DNA of 64,000 bases from Gemmatimonadota bacterium (GTDB lineage: Bacteria; ARS69): the NCBI GenBank assembly GCA_030747075.1, contig JASLLL010000011.1, positions 18,054 through 82,053 of the forward strand. Direction: 5' to 3'. Below the pieces are notes generated by a model that saw nothing but the letters and a program-made list of their open reading frames with translations, searched no databases and had not been told where the DNA came from. The position numbers were made by a program, and so were the translations under genes. Every line of letters starts with the position of its first letter. The stretch's first letter is position 1. Shown here piece after piece: positions 52,929 through 61,616 of this stretch.

Positions 52929-54119
52929 TTGGACTTTCAGGGGATTCTCCTCTATGTAGTGCTGGCCGCATCGGGCGGTGCGGTCTATGCCCTCGCCCGA
53001 CTGCTTCGCCTCCCCGCCACGGGCGTCACGCTCTGCGCGGGAGTTCTTCTGGGTCGCGCGGGCGCGGAAGTTCTTTCGTTCGAGACTCTCTCGCGAACCA
53101 TGCCCGGGATCGTGCTGCATACCGGCGTTCTCCTGGGAGTGGTCGGGCATCGCCTTGGCGAGGGAATGCTCCGTCGCCCACCCCACGCGATCCTGTGGGG
53201 AATGGTCCCGCCGGTCGCACTTTCCGCCATGGCGCTGGGTGTGGCGGTCCTGGCACTTCCGGATGTTCTTGCGGACCCGGGTTCCAGCAAGACGCTGCTG
53301 CCGTTTTTCGTGCCGCTGGCCGTGGCGCTCGCCCCGTTCCCGTTGCTGGCGCTTCGGGACTTCCGCAGCGCACCGCCCGCGAATGTCGGCGCGATCTTCC
53401 TGGTCTCGGTGCTTCTTGTCGGCGTGGTGTACTCGTCCATGCCGCCCCTGCGGTGGGCGCAGGAATACAGTGCGCGGGTTCTCTGGCGCAATCCGCTTCT
53501 GGTGCTGGGCGAATCGGGGGCGCTGGGGTTGGCGGCGGCCATTGTCTACCTGTTGCTGGTGCGTCGCGCGCGCGTCAGCGGGCGACTCGTCCTTGCGACG
53601 ATGCTCCTTTGGGGGGCGTGGCAGGTTCCGAGGCTCCTGCTGTGGCTGCCTTTTGTGATGCTGGGCTTCGGGATTGCACTCGGGCGCACGGGGGAGACGA
53701 TCGCCTCCACAGCGGGCCGCCGGGAGTGGTTCTTCCACGACGCGCCACTGGCGTTCGTTGCGGGCCTTTCCTTCGCGCCGGACCTCTTTCGCGAGGAACT
53801 GGCCGTTCCCGCGCTCGTGTTTTCTACGGCGCTTCTTGCCGTGACGCTGGCGATTCGCCGCGCACTTCCCACCGGGCGAACGCTCGTCACCGGCCCGGGG
53901 GCGCTCTACCTGGCGTGCGCGCTCCTGCTTCGATGGGAACCGCGCACGGGTGGGGTGGGCCGCTACGCGATCGACTTTGTGCTGCCCGCGTGGGTCATGC
54001 TTCGGGTCGTGTTTGCGTGGCTGGAAGGGTGGCGGCCGATTCGCCCGGATCGCGTTCGCCGGGTGTTCGCTCAGGCGCGGTTCACGAAGAAGACCATCTC
54101 TTCGGAATCGGAGTCGTAG
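52929..54119 (+). CDS. Polytopic membrane protein, possibly CPA2 antiporter-like
   Basis: This 396-residue protein has about 10-11 membrane segments, starting at TTG (52929) with GGCGGAG upstream. The N-terminus (VVLAASGGAVYALARLLRLP, then GVLLGRAGAEVL) resembles the first helices of Kef/CPA2 cation-proton antiporters, but the central Asp pair expected in active antiporters is not clearly seen. The C-terminus is basic then Ser/Glu-rich. Its last 49 nt overlap the convergent methyltransferase gene. Confidence 0.6.
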   Translation: MDFQGILLYVVLAASGGAVYALARLLRLPATGVTLCAGVLLGRAGAEVLSFETLSRTMPGIVLHTGVLLGVVGHRLGEGMLRRPPHAILWGMVPPVALSAMALGVAVLALPDVLADPGSSKTLLPFFVPLAVALAPFPLLALRDFRSAPPANVGAIFLVSVLLVGVVYSSMPPLRWAQEYSARVLWRNPLLVLGESGALGLAAAIVYLLLVRRARVSGRLVLATMLLWGAWQVPRLLLWLPFVMLGFGIALGRTGETIASTAGRREWFFHDAPLAFVAGLSFAPDLFREELAVPALVFSTALLAVTLAIRRALPTGRTLVTGPGALYLACALLLRWEPRTGGVGRYAIDFVLPAWVMLRVVFAWLEGWRPIRPDRVRRVFAQARFTKKTISSESES

Positions 54120-54820
54120 GGACGGCCGTCAAAGTCTCCGACGACCCGCGCCGTCCGCAATCCGGCGCGCGCCAGAAGATGCTCGAACTCATACCGGTGA
54201 AACCAGCGCCAACGCATGGGCGCATGGTCTCGGGAAAGCCTGCGACGGCCTTGATAGACATCCCAGTAGTAGTCGATGGCTCCCATCTGGCGTGGAAAGT
54301 CACAAGTCATGCGGAACCGCTGGACAACGCGCGTCCCGGGTTCCGGACCCTTGCGGTCGTAAGCGACCACGAGTCGCCCGTTGAGCCGCTCGAACTCGGG
54401 GATGTCCGGATGAAAGAGGTCGATGACGGCCAACCCGTCCGGGCGAAGGTGCGTGCGGATGAGGCGGAGGGCGGCGAGTTGCCGGTCGACGGTGTACAGA
54501 TGATGAAATGCGCGGAACGGGACGAGGACCGTGGCAAAACGCTTCCGGATCGCAGTCTTTGCCATGTCGCCTTCGAGAAGCGTCCAGGATCCGCGTGCTT
54601 CGCGCAGGCGGGAAAGGCGCACGCGCGCTCGTTCCAGCATTCGCCGGGAGACTTCCAACCCGGTGACGGCAAAGCCCGCCCGCACCAGGTGGCGTGTCAC
54701 GCGGCCGGTTCCCGCGCCAAGTTCCAGCACGGGGTTCCCGCCTTCACGGGCGCAGTCCAGATAAAACGGGATGTCCTTTCGGACGCGGCGGTCGTAGTCG
54801 AAGTCGTACCACTTGGCCAT
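54071..54820 (-). CDS. SAM-dependent methyltransferase
   Basis: This is a 249-residue class I methyltransferase. Motif I VLELGAGTGRVTRHLV is near residues 31-46, motif II is GLEVSRRMLERAR, and motif IV is VLVPFRAFHHL. The N-terminal WYDFDYDRRVRKDIPFYL is common in small-molecule or protein methyltransferases of this branch. The ATG at 54820 has GGAG upstream. It lies 41 nt downstream of the cysteine desulfurase gene on the same strand, and its 3' end overlaps the opposite gene by 49 nt. Confidence 0.82.
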   Translation of the reverse strand: MAKWYDFDYDRRVRKDIPFYLDCAREGGNPVLELGAGTGRVTRHLVRAGFAVTGLEVSRRMLERARVRLSRLREARGSWTLLEGDMAKTAIRKRFATVLVPFRAFHHLYTVDRQLAALRLIRTHLRPDGLAVIDLFHPDIPEFERLNGRLVVAYDRKGPEPGTRVVQRFRMTCDFPRQMGAIDYYWDVYQGRRRLSRDHAPMRWRWFHRYEFEHLLARAGLRTARVVGDFDGRPYDSDSEEMVFFVNRA

Positions 54821-54861
54821 GGCATCGAACTCCGGACGCGCCAGTCCGGGCGGCGTGGCGG

Positions 54862-56274
54862 TCAGGATGAACCGCCCGCGTTTCTTGAGGTCGGGCACTC
54901 GGTCTGGTGTCCGTCTCCCTGCAAGCGAAAGAAGACCGGCCGACAGAAGTTCCCGCGCTCCAGGTCGTAGGAACCGGACCACTTGCGGTCACGAATCCGC
55001 TCCACCCACTCCAGCGCAAGATCGATCTCCTCTTCCGTATTGAACAGCCCGATGCTGATGCGGACCGCGCCGGGGAGCAGGGGGTCTTCGTCGCCGCGCC
55101 GGAGGCTGTCGACCAGATCGCCGACATCGTCCAGGCCCAGCAGATGATGCAGATACGGATGCGCGCAGAAGCACCCGTTGCGCGTGGCGATCCCGCCTTC
55201 GTGGTTGAGGATTGCGGAGACGAGATCGTGATGAATCCCGTCGATGTTGAACCCGACCACCCCGAGGCGTTCGTCCGGGGAAGGGGGGCCGAGGACATTC
55301 ACGCCGTCGATCCCGGCAAGCCCGGCCAGGAGGCGCCGCGTGAGATCCAGTTCGTGTTCGCGCACCGCATCGAGGCCCGTGTCCTGGAGGAAACGCAGAG
55401 CGCGGGCCATGGCGATGGCGCCGGGAATGTTGGGTGTGCCGCCGAGATGGCGATCCGGGCCGGTGGTCCAGACGACATCGTCATGGGTCACGGCGAGCAC
55501 CGTGCCGCCCCCCGGCAGATACGGCGGCACGGTGTCCATGAAGTCGCGGGGCGCGACGAGAAACGCCGACCCGAACGGCGCGTAGGCCTTGTGGCCGGCC
55601 GCCGCGAGAAAGTCGATGTGCTCCGGGTCAGAGGCGCGGCGCATGTCGATGCGCTTGTGTGCCAGAAGCTGCGCCGCGTCCACACAGATGAGCGCGCCGT
55701 GTTCGTGCGCAAGGCGGGCGATCTCGTGGATGTCGGGCATCCACCCGGAGACATTCGATGCTCCGGTCACCGCGACCAGCTTCACCGGGTGGTTCGTCAG
55801 TTTCCGCTCCATGTCCTCCATGTCGAGCGCCCCTTCCGGAGTCGCCCCGACGAGGAGGGTCTCCCCGCGCGCACGATAAGGAAGGTCGTTCGAGTGGTGC
55901 TCCAACAGTGTGGTCAGCACCACGCCGTCGAGACTGGCCACGGCGTGAGAAGCGAGATCCAGCGCGGCGGTCGTGTTCGTCGTGAGGAAGACGGTCTTCT
56001 CGGAGAGATCCGCGCCGACCATCCCGGCGACCGTTTCCGTCACCCGGTCGAAGAGGTCGCTGGCGATCATGCTCAGGTTGTGGTGCCCGCGGTGAATGTT
56101 GGAGTAGTACTTCTCCACAAACTCGCGGTGCGTGTCGATGACCGCGCGCGGCGGGTGCGTGCTGGCTCCGTGATCGAAGTAGCGGATCGGCTGCGGGGCG
56201 TCGTGTCCGGGCAGAGGAAACTTCTGTCGACAGATGGGGAACTCGTCCCGAATCCAGCGAATGTCCAGCTTCAA
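54862..56274 (-). CDS. Class V aminotransferase / cysteine desulfurase-like protein
   Basis: This is a 470-residue PLP enzyme. The Schiff-base Lys229 lies in AAAGHKAYAPFG, with the PLP-stacking EHHSN at 125-129 and DAAQ at 199-202. The C-terminal RNGCFCAHPYL has Cys368 and Cys370 where SufS-type enzymes carry the persulfide Cys, so a desulfurase is likely. The tail (about 440-470) is Arg/Gly-rich and not conserved. No SufE, SufU or SufBCD gene is adjacent, so its sulfur acceptor is unknown. The SLC13 transporter gene precedes it by 15 nt. Confidence 0.85.
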   Translation of the reverse strand: MKLDIRWIRDEFPICRQKFPLPGHDAPQPIRYFDHGASTHPPRAVIDTHREFVEKYYSNIHRGHHNLSMIASDLFDRVTETVAGMVGADLSEKTVFLTTNTTAALDLASHAVASLDGVVLTTLLEHHSNDLPYRARGETLLVGATPEGALDMEDMERKLTNHPVKLVAVTGASNVSGWMPDIHEIARLAHEHGALICVDAAQLLAHKRIDMRRASDPEHIDFLAAAGHKAYAPFGSAFLVAPRDFMDTVPPYLPGGGTVLAVTHDDVVWTTGPDRHLGGTPNIPGAIAMARALRFLQDTGLDAVREHELDLTRRLLAGLAGIDGVNVLGPPSPDERLGVVGFNIDGIHHDLVSAILNHEGGIATRNGCFCAHPYLHHLLGLDDVGDLVDSLRRGDEDPLLPGAVRISIGLFNTEEEIDLALEWVERIRDRKWSGSYDLERGNFCRPVFFRLQGDGHQTECPTSRNAGGSS

Positions 56275-56289
56275 GAGGATCCTCGCGGG

Positions 56290-58071
56290 CTAGAAGAGTG
56301 GCCAGAAGACGGGAATGAGAATCGTCGCCGCCACCCATAGCAGGAGGTTCAGCGGAAGCCCGAAGCGGATGTAGTCGGCGAAGGTGTACCCGCCCGGCCC
56401 CATGACGATGGTGTTTGTCTGGTATCCGATGGGTGTGGCGAAACTCGCGGAAGCCCCGAACGCGATGGCGAGAAGGAACGGCCGCGGGTCGGCGCCGAGC
56501 GCCTCGGCGACTCCGAAGGCGACCGGGGCCATGAGCACCGCGGTGGCGTTGTTGGACAGAAAAGAGGTGAGGAGGCTTGTCACGGCGTAGAAGCCCGAGA
56601 GAACGGCGACCGGTCCCAGGGGACCGAGCACTCCCATCGTCCAACCGACGAGTGATGCGGCAACGCCGGTTTTTTCCATGGCGACACCGAGCGGAATGGA
56701 CCCGACGATCAACAGCAGCACCGGCGGATCGAGCGCGTCCATCGCCTCACGCGGGCGGAGGCAGCGCGTGGCCATGAGCACCCCGGCGCCGCCGACCGCC
56801 AGTACGGACAGCGGTGCCACATGCAACGCGGCGAGCGCCACCACGATCGCCAGCGTTCCGATGGCGATGGGTGCGCGCCTGGCGTTGACGACCATCCGGT
56901 CCACCCCCTCCACGACCATGACGGAACCGGTCTCGCGAAGCGCCCCGAGGCCGCGCCGGTCGGCCTGCAGGAGGAGGACATCGCCGCCCTGAAGTCGCAT
57001 GCCGCGGATGTGGTAGCGGTGCTGGCGCCCGTGCCGCTGGATCGCCATGACCTTGACGCCGTAGAGACGGTTGAGCCCGAGTCGACTCACCTGCACCCCC
57101 ACGAAGGGGGAATCCGGCAACACGACCGCCTCCGCAATGGAAAGGTCCATGGAGCGCACCTCCACGCGCTTCTCGTCTTCCACAACGCTGGCCACGCGCA
57201 GGCCGTGCCGGTCGATAAAGTGCGTGATGCCCGCGGGCGTCCCTTCGACAATGAGGGAGTCCTCCGGTTGCACTGACTCGTCCATGGCCTGCCCGGCGAA
57301 GAGAACCTGCTCACCGCGGACGATTTCCAGAAGGCGCACATCGGTGGAGTCGGGCGGGAAGATATCGCGGATGGGGGACGCGACGAGATCGGCGGCGGGC
57401 CCGACCAGAAGTTCGGTGACGAAGGTGGCGCCGCGGTCTTCCGGCAGAAGCGTCGCGAGCGGCGCGCGGTTCGGGAGGATCTTCCGGGCGAAGAGCGCAA
57501 TGTACAGCAACCCGATGGCCAGGAAGCAGAGTCCCAGCGGCGCGAACTCGAAGATCCCGAAGCCGGGGCCGCCATGCGCCCGGTAGGCTTCGTGGACGAG
57601 GAGGTTCGTGCTGGTTCCGATGAGCGTGCAGGTGCCGCCGAGAATGGCGAAATAGCTGACGGGGAGCAGGAGCTTGGACGGCTTGATCTTGAAGTGTCGC
57701 GACAACTCCAGCGTGACCGGCACCATCATGATGACGACGGGCGTGTTGTTGAGAAACGCGCTGGCCAGCGAGATCAGCGACGCCAGAAACGCACCGAGGC
57801 GCATGACGCTTCGGCGTGCGCCCCGGCGGAGGAGTTCCACCAAAAACTCCAGCGCCCCGGTTCGGATGAGACCGGCCGAGAGAATGAACATGGCCGCGAT
57901 CGTGACGGTGGCGGGGCTGGACAGGCCGGAGAGGGCTTCCGCGGGCGTCAGGAGACCCGTGCCGGCGAGTGCCGCGATGATGAGCGCCGCGGTCGCCTCA
58001 TAGGGGAGCGCGCGGGTGAGAAAGAGCACCACGCCGCCGATCAGGATGGCGAGAAAGATCCACTGGTCCAT
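56290..58071 (-). CDS. SLC13/DASS-type anion transporter with RCK_C domains
   Basis: This 593-residue protein resembles sulfate/dicarboxylate permeases of the SLC13 (CitMHS/ArsB) group. Two membrane halves (about 1-205 and 395-593) each carry an SNT-like motif: SAFLNNTPVVIMMVP with GTSTNLLVH, and SFLSNNATAVLMAP with GYQTNTIVMGPGGY. Between them sit two TrkA-C (RCK_C) domains (about 210-385). Substrates could be sulfate or dicarboxylates. A sulfate role would fit the adjacent desulfurase and the upstream sulfotransferase, but that is inference. Confidence 0.87.
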   Translation of the reverse strand: MDQWIFLAILIGGVVLFLTRALPYEATAALIIAALAGTGLLTPAEALSGLSSPATVTIAAMFILSAGLIRTGALEFLVELLRRGARRSVMRLGAFLASLISLASAFLNNTPVVIMMVPVTLELSRHFKIKPSKLLLPVSYFAILGGTCTLIGTSTNLLVHEAYRAHGGPGFGIFEFAPLGLCFLAIGLLYIALFARKILPNRAPLATLLPEDRGATFVTELLVGPAADLVASPIRDIFPPDSTDVRLLEIVRGEQVLFAGQAMDESVQPEDSLIVEGTPAGITHFIDRHGLRVASVVEDEKRVEVRSMDLSIAEAVVLPDSPFVGVQVSRLGLNRLYGVKVMAIQRHGRQHRYHIRGMRLQGGDVLLLQADRRGLGALRETGSVMVVEGVDRMVVNARRAPIAIGTLAIVVALAALHVAPLSVLAVGGAGVLMATRCLRPREAMDALDPPVLLLIVGSIPLGVAMEKTGVAASLVGWTMGVLGPLGPVAVLSGFYAVTSLLTSFLSNNATAVLMAPVAFGVAEALGADPRPFLLAIAFGASASFATPIGYQTNTIVMGPGGYTFADYIRFGLPLNLLLWVAATILIPVFWPLF

Positions 58072-58254
58072 CGGTCACCTCCCCCCGGGAACGGGTGGCG
58101 GGCGAAGCCCCACAAGCGGGTTGAGCATGGGGGTGCGCGGCGATTTTCGCAACTGGAGAGGAGTGCGGGCCGGGGACTCCTTGCATTCAGGGCGGGTTGA
58201 GGGCAGAATGCCCGCGACCGGGGTCCGGGTGGACGAACGGGGGAGGAGGGGCCG

Positions 58255-58932
58255 ATGAGTGTCCATTCCATGCTGCTTCCGGGCGGGGTGCTTCGCGCGC
58301 CGGTCTGGGATTCGGCAACGGGCCGCAGCCACATGCGCGATGTCACGGACGAGCTTCCGTCGTTTCTCAGGATGGCGGTTCGCACGCACGATGCGGTCAC
58401 GCTGCGAGACCTTCTCCTGCTGGCGGAGCGGCACCGCGACTTTCTTCGCCCACTGTTCACGGAACTTCTGGACGATTTCGTCGAAGAGGTGCAGCGCCCG
58501 GCGACGGACGAGGAGATCTGCGACCTCGACTATCTGGAGATCTGCTGGGAGTGGCTCTCCATCGAGGATCGGTTCGACCTGAACCCGGTACTCGTGGGAC
58601 GGAACCACCGCGAGGAAGAGGCGTACTCCATTGAGGCCATCCCGACATTCTGCATCGGCCACCTGCCCATCCTCCTGAAACCGCGCTTTGTGATGGAGAT
58701 CCCGGCGGAGGGCGCGACCGGAATCGGGGCGGGAGCCGGGACGGACGGCGGAGGCCGCGCGCAGGGCATGTTCCGCCGGGAACTCCGGCGAGGCTTCACG
58801 CTCCACGATGTCTTCGACGCGGTGCTCTCGGAGATCACCAGCCATGGCCCGCCCACGGAGCGCGACGAGTGGTGGCGGGAAATCGGAAGCCGCCAGAACC
58901 CCCCGGGCGACGCGGGGAGCGGGTCGGCCTGA
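58255..58932 (+). CDS. Hypothetical protein (225 aa)
   Basis: This is an unrecognised soluble protein. The ATG at 58255 follows GGAGGAGG. The sequence is acidic and helical in the first half (LRDLLLLAERHRDFLRPLFT, LDYLEICWEWL), with a Gly-rich stretch near 160-170 and a charged end. There is no signal peptide or metal motif. It is divergent from the SLC13 gene and converges on nfnB with about 80 nt between. Confidence 0.65.
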   Translation: MSVHSMLLPGGVLRAPVWDSATGRSHMRDVTDELPSFLRMAVRTHDAVTLRDLLLLAERHRDFLRPLFTELLDDFVEEVQRPATDEEICDLDYLEICWEWLSIEDRFDLNPVLVGRNHREEEAYSIEAIPTFCIGHLPILLKPRFVMEIPAEGATGIGAGAGTDGGGRAQGMFRRELRRGFTLHDVFDAVLSEITSHGPPTERDEWWREIGSRQNPPGDAGSGSA

Positions 58933-59015
58933 GTCTGCGGGCGTGCGGGCACCCCGGAAGAACGACACCCGGATCGTGCGTGCGCTCCACCGCGAGCGGG
59001 AAGCCCGGCCGGGAA

Positions 59016-60497
59016 TCAGGCTTCCGATTCGGCCGTTTCGGTTTCCTCGGGGGGCGCTTCCGGGTTGCCCGTGGTCAGGTAGCGATGCATGGCCGTCGCC
59101 GCCGTCCGCCCGGCCCCCATGGCCAGGATCACCGTGGCTCCGCCGGTCACGATGTCCCCGCCCGCGAACACATCCGGAAGCGATGACTGCATCGTCTCGG
59201 CGTGGACGATGATCGTGCCGCGCCTTTCGTCCCGCTCCAGTTCCGGGCAGTCGGAAACCAGCAGCGGGTTCGGACCCTGCCCGATGGCCATGACCACCGT
59301 GTCCACATCGAAGACCTTGGTCTGCCCCTCGATCGGGACGGGGCGGCGGCGGCCGGAGTCGTCGGGTTCGCCCAGTTCCATCTCCTGGCACTTGATTCCC
59401 CCGACCGCGCCGTGGCCGTCGTCGAGAATCTCGATCGGAGAGTGAAGCAGGTTGAGATCCACGCCCTCTTCCTCGGCGTGGTGGATCTCTTCGATCCGCG
59501 CGGGCATCTCCAGGCGGGATCTTCGGTAGATCAGGTGGACCTTCTCCGGGTTCAGCCGTCTTGAAGTGCGCGCGGAGTCCATCGCGGTGTTCCCGGCGCC
59601 GATCACGGCGACCCTTCGGACATTCTTGATGGGCGTGTCGTTCTCGGGGAAGTTGTACGCGCCCATCAGGTTGATGCGCGTCAGGTATTCGTTGGCCGAG
59701 TACACGCCGTTGAGGTTCTCGCCGGGAATGCCCAGGAACCAGGGGAGCCCCGCGCCGGTGCCGATGAAGGTGGCGTCGAACCGGTCGCGGATGGAGTGGA
59801 GCGACTCCGCCTTGCCGACCGGATAGTTCATGACAAACTCGACGCCCATCTCCTTCAGGCCTTCGATCTCGCGAACCAGAATGGCCTTTGGCATCCGGAA
59901 CTCGGGGATGCCGTAGAAGAGCACTCCGCCCGGCTTGTGCAGCGCCTCAAACACGGTCACTTCGTGGCCCAGCTGGATCAGATCGCTTGCGGCGGTCAGG
60001 CCGCTCGGGCCCGACCCGATGATGGCGACCTTCTTCCCGGTGGCGGGAGCGACGCTTGGGGTGCCGCCGACGCCGTGCTCGAGCGACCAGTCGCCGATGA
60101 AGCGCTCCACGCGGCCGATCCCGCCGGGGTCGCGGCCCTGCTTCGGCTTGTTCAGCGTGCAGACCAGTTCGCACTGATCTTCCTGCGGGCAGACGCGGCC
60201 GCAGATGGCGGGGAGAAAGTTCTTCTCCTTGATCTTGCGGAGCGCGCCCTCGTAGTTTGAGTCCGCGACGAGAGACAGGAACGCGGGGATGTCGATGCCC
60301 ACGGGGCACCCCGGAATGCACGGCTTGTCCTTGCACTGGATGCAGCGTCGCGCCTCTTCCGTGGCCTCTTCCGGCGAGTAACCCAGCGGGACTTCCCGCC
60401 AGTTGTTCACGCGTTCTTCCGGAGCCTGTTCCCGCATGGGAGTCTTGTTCTTCGACTTGTTGAACTTTCGCTTCGCGGGCTTTTTCTTGTCGGTCAT
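59016..60497 (-). CDS. nfnB: NfnB-like FAD/NAD(P) oxidoreductase (glutamate synthase small-subunit family)
   Basis: This 493-residue flavoprotein has the two-cluster N-terminal ferredoxin domain of the GltD family: C52, C55, C60 and C64, and C99, C103, C109 and C113. FAD- and NADPH-binding folds follow, with GSGPSG at 161-166 and a second GAGNTAMDSART. GltD and NfnB look alike. The call as NfnB rests on the tight pairing with nfnA: the ATG at 60497 overlaps the nfnA stop (ATGA) and no GltB gene is present. The AGGTGGGG site upstream supports this start. Confidence 0.85.
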   Translation of the reverse strand: MTDKKKPAKRKFNKSKNKTPMREQAPEERVNNWREVPLGYSPEEATEEARRCIQCKDKPCIPGCPVGIDIPAFLSLVADSNYEGALRKIKEKNFLPAICGRVCPQEDQCELVCTLNKPKQGRDPGGIGRVERFIGDWSLEHGVGGTPSVAPATGKKVAIIGSGPSGLTAASDLIQLGHEVTVFEALHKPGGVLFYGIPEFRMPKAILVREIEGLKEMGVEFVMNYPVGKAESLHSIRDRFDATFIGTGAGLPWFLGIPGENLNGVYSANEYLTRINLMGAYNFPENDTPIKNVRRVAVIGAGNTAMDSARTSRRLNPEKVHLIYRRSRLEMPARIEEIHHAEEEGVDLNLLHSPIEILDDGHGAVGGIKCQEMELGEPDDSGRRRPVPIEGQTKVFDVDTVVMAIGQGPNPLLVSDCPELERDERRGTIIVHAETMQSSLPDVFAGGDIVTGGATVILAMGAGRTAATAMHRYLTTGNPEAPPEETETAESEA

Positions 60498-61384
60498 TCT
60501 GTCCCCACCTGTTCGCCGGTTGCGCCGGACGGTCTGTCCGCGAGAGCCGCAAGACGACACCGATGCCCGCGTTCCCGGGCAAGGGCCTCTTCCTCGTGAT
60601 AGTAGGCCAGCCTGCTCATCAGTTCGTCGAAGTCGACCTGGTGCCCGTCGAACTCCGGTCCCTCCACGCAGGCGAACTGGGTCTCCCCGCCCACGGTGAC
60701 CCGGCAGGCTCCGCACATTCCGGTGCCATCGACCATGATCGGGTTCAGCGAGACCAGCGTCGGGATGTCATGCGGTTCGGTGGTCTTGCAGACGAACTTC
60801 ATCATGATGACCGGGCCGATGCAGACGACTTCGTCGATCTTCTCTCCGGCGTCGATCATGTCCTGCAGCGCGTTCGTGACGAGACCGTGCTTTCCATAGG
60901 ATCCGTCGTCGGTGGTAATGATGAGGTCGTCGCTGACGGCGCGGACCTCGTCTTCCAGAATGAGAAGGCCTTTCTCCCGTGCGCCGAGCACCGAGACCAC
61001 GCGGTTTCCCGCGGCACGGAACGCTTCAGCCATCGGCCATACGACAGCGATGCCGATTCCGCCCCCGACGCACACCACGGTCTTGCCTCCGTCGGGGATT
61101 TCCGTCGGCTTGCCGAGAGGCCCGGCGAGGTCGAGGATCTCGTCGCCTTCGCGCAGGAGGTTCATGTCGTCGGTGGTCTTTCCGACCTGCTGCACGACCA
61201 GCGTGATGGTGCCGCGCTCCGGATTCCGATGGGCAATGGTGAGCGGGATGCGTTCGCCGCGGTCGGACACGCGGAGGATCACGAACTGTCCGGCCTGTCC
61301 TCGTTCGGCGATGTGTCTCGCCTCAATCTCGAAGAGCATCACATTCTCCGCCAGCTCTCTGGCGGTGACGATCCTGTTGGGCAC
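60494..61384 (-). CDS. nfnA: NfnA-like ferredoxin-NADP reductase subunit
   Basis: This is a 296-residue partner of NfnB. It has an FAD-binding barrel, an NAD-binding domain with VCVGGGIGIAVVWP near 104-117, and a C-terminal [2Fe-2S] site with D219, C224, C227 and C239 in MVDGTGMCGAC...ACVEGP, the Asp/three-Cys ligand set of NfnA proteins. Together NfnAB couples NADH and reduced ferredoxin to NADP+ reduction, or the reverse by electron bifurcation. It is the first gene of a two-gene operon with a possible promoter at 61488-61515. The length is near the family norm. Confidence 0.87.
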   Translation of the reverse strand: MPNRIVTARELAENVMLFEIEARHIAERGQAGQFVILRVSDRGERIPLTIAHRNPERGTITLVVQQVGKTTDDMNLLREGDEILDLAGPLGKPTEIPDGGKTVVCVGGGIGIAVVWPMAEAFRAAGNRVVSVLGAREKGLLILEDEVRAVSDDLIITTDDGSYGKHGLVTNALQDMIDAGEKIDEVVCIGPVIMMKFVCKTTEPHDIPTLVSLNPIMVDGTGMCGACRVTVGGETQFACVEGPEFDGHQVDFDELMSRLAYYHEEEALARERGHRCRLAALADRPSGATGEQVGTE

Positions 61385-61487
61385 GGCTCACGCTCCCTGG
61401 TTCGATGCGTCATGAGGTGACGGTGTCTGGCCCGCACCTCTCACCATGCGCCGATTGGACCATGCAGGTGGGGAATCCAGTCCACGG

Positions 61488-61515
61488 ATGATATCCGTTT
61501 CGCGGCCAAAGGCAA
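61488..61515 (-). promoter_or_regulatory. Possible nfnAB promoter
   Basis: On the minus strand TTGCCT (61515-61510) and TATCAT (61493-61488) are separated by 16 nt, about 100 nt upstream of the nfnA start. The match is moderate. Confidence 0.35.
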
Positions 61516-61616
61516 GCCGGGCAGGAGAGAAACAGGGCGGAGGGGGCGTGGCGGCGCGAGCGAAGAGCCCGGGCGGCCGGGGGGGTGACCGGGCCTCCCG
61601 CGCGAATCCGGGGGGT

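Noticed and set aside
59016..60497. Calling the NfnB-like gene glutamate synthase small subunit GltD
   Set aside because: Sequence alone allows it, but the 4-nt overlap with an NfnA-type subunit and the absence of gltB favour NfnB.
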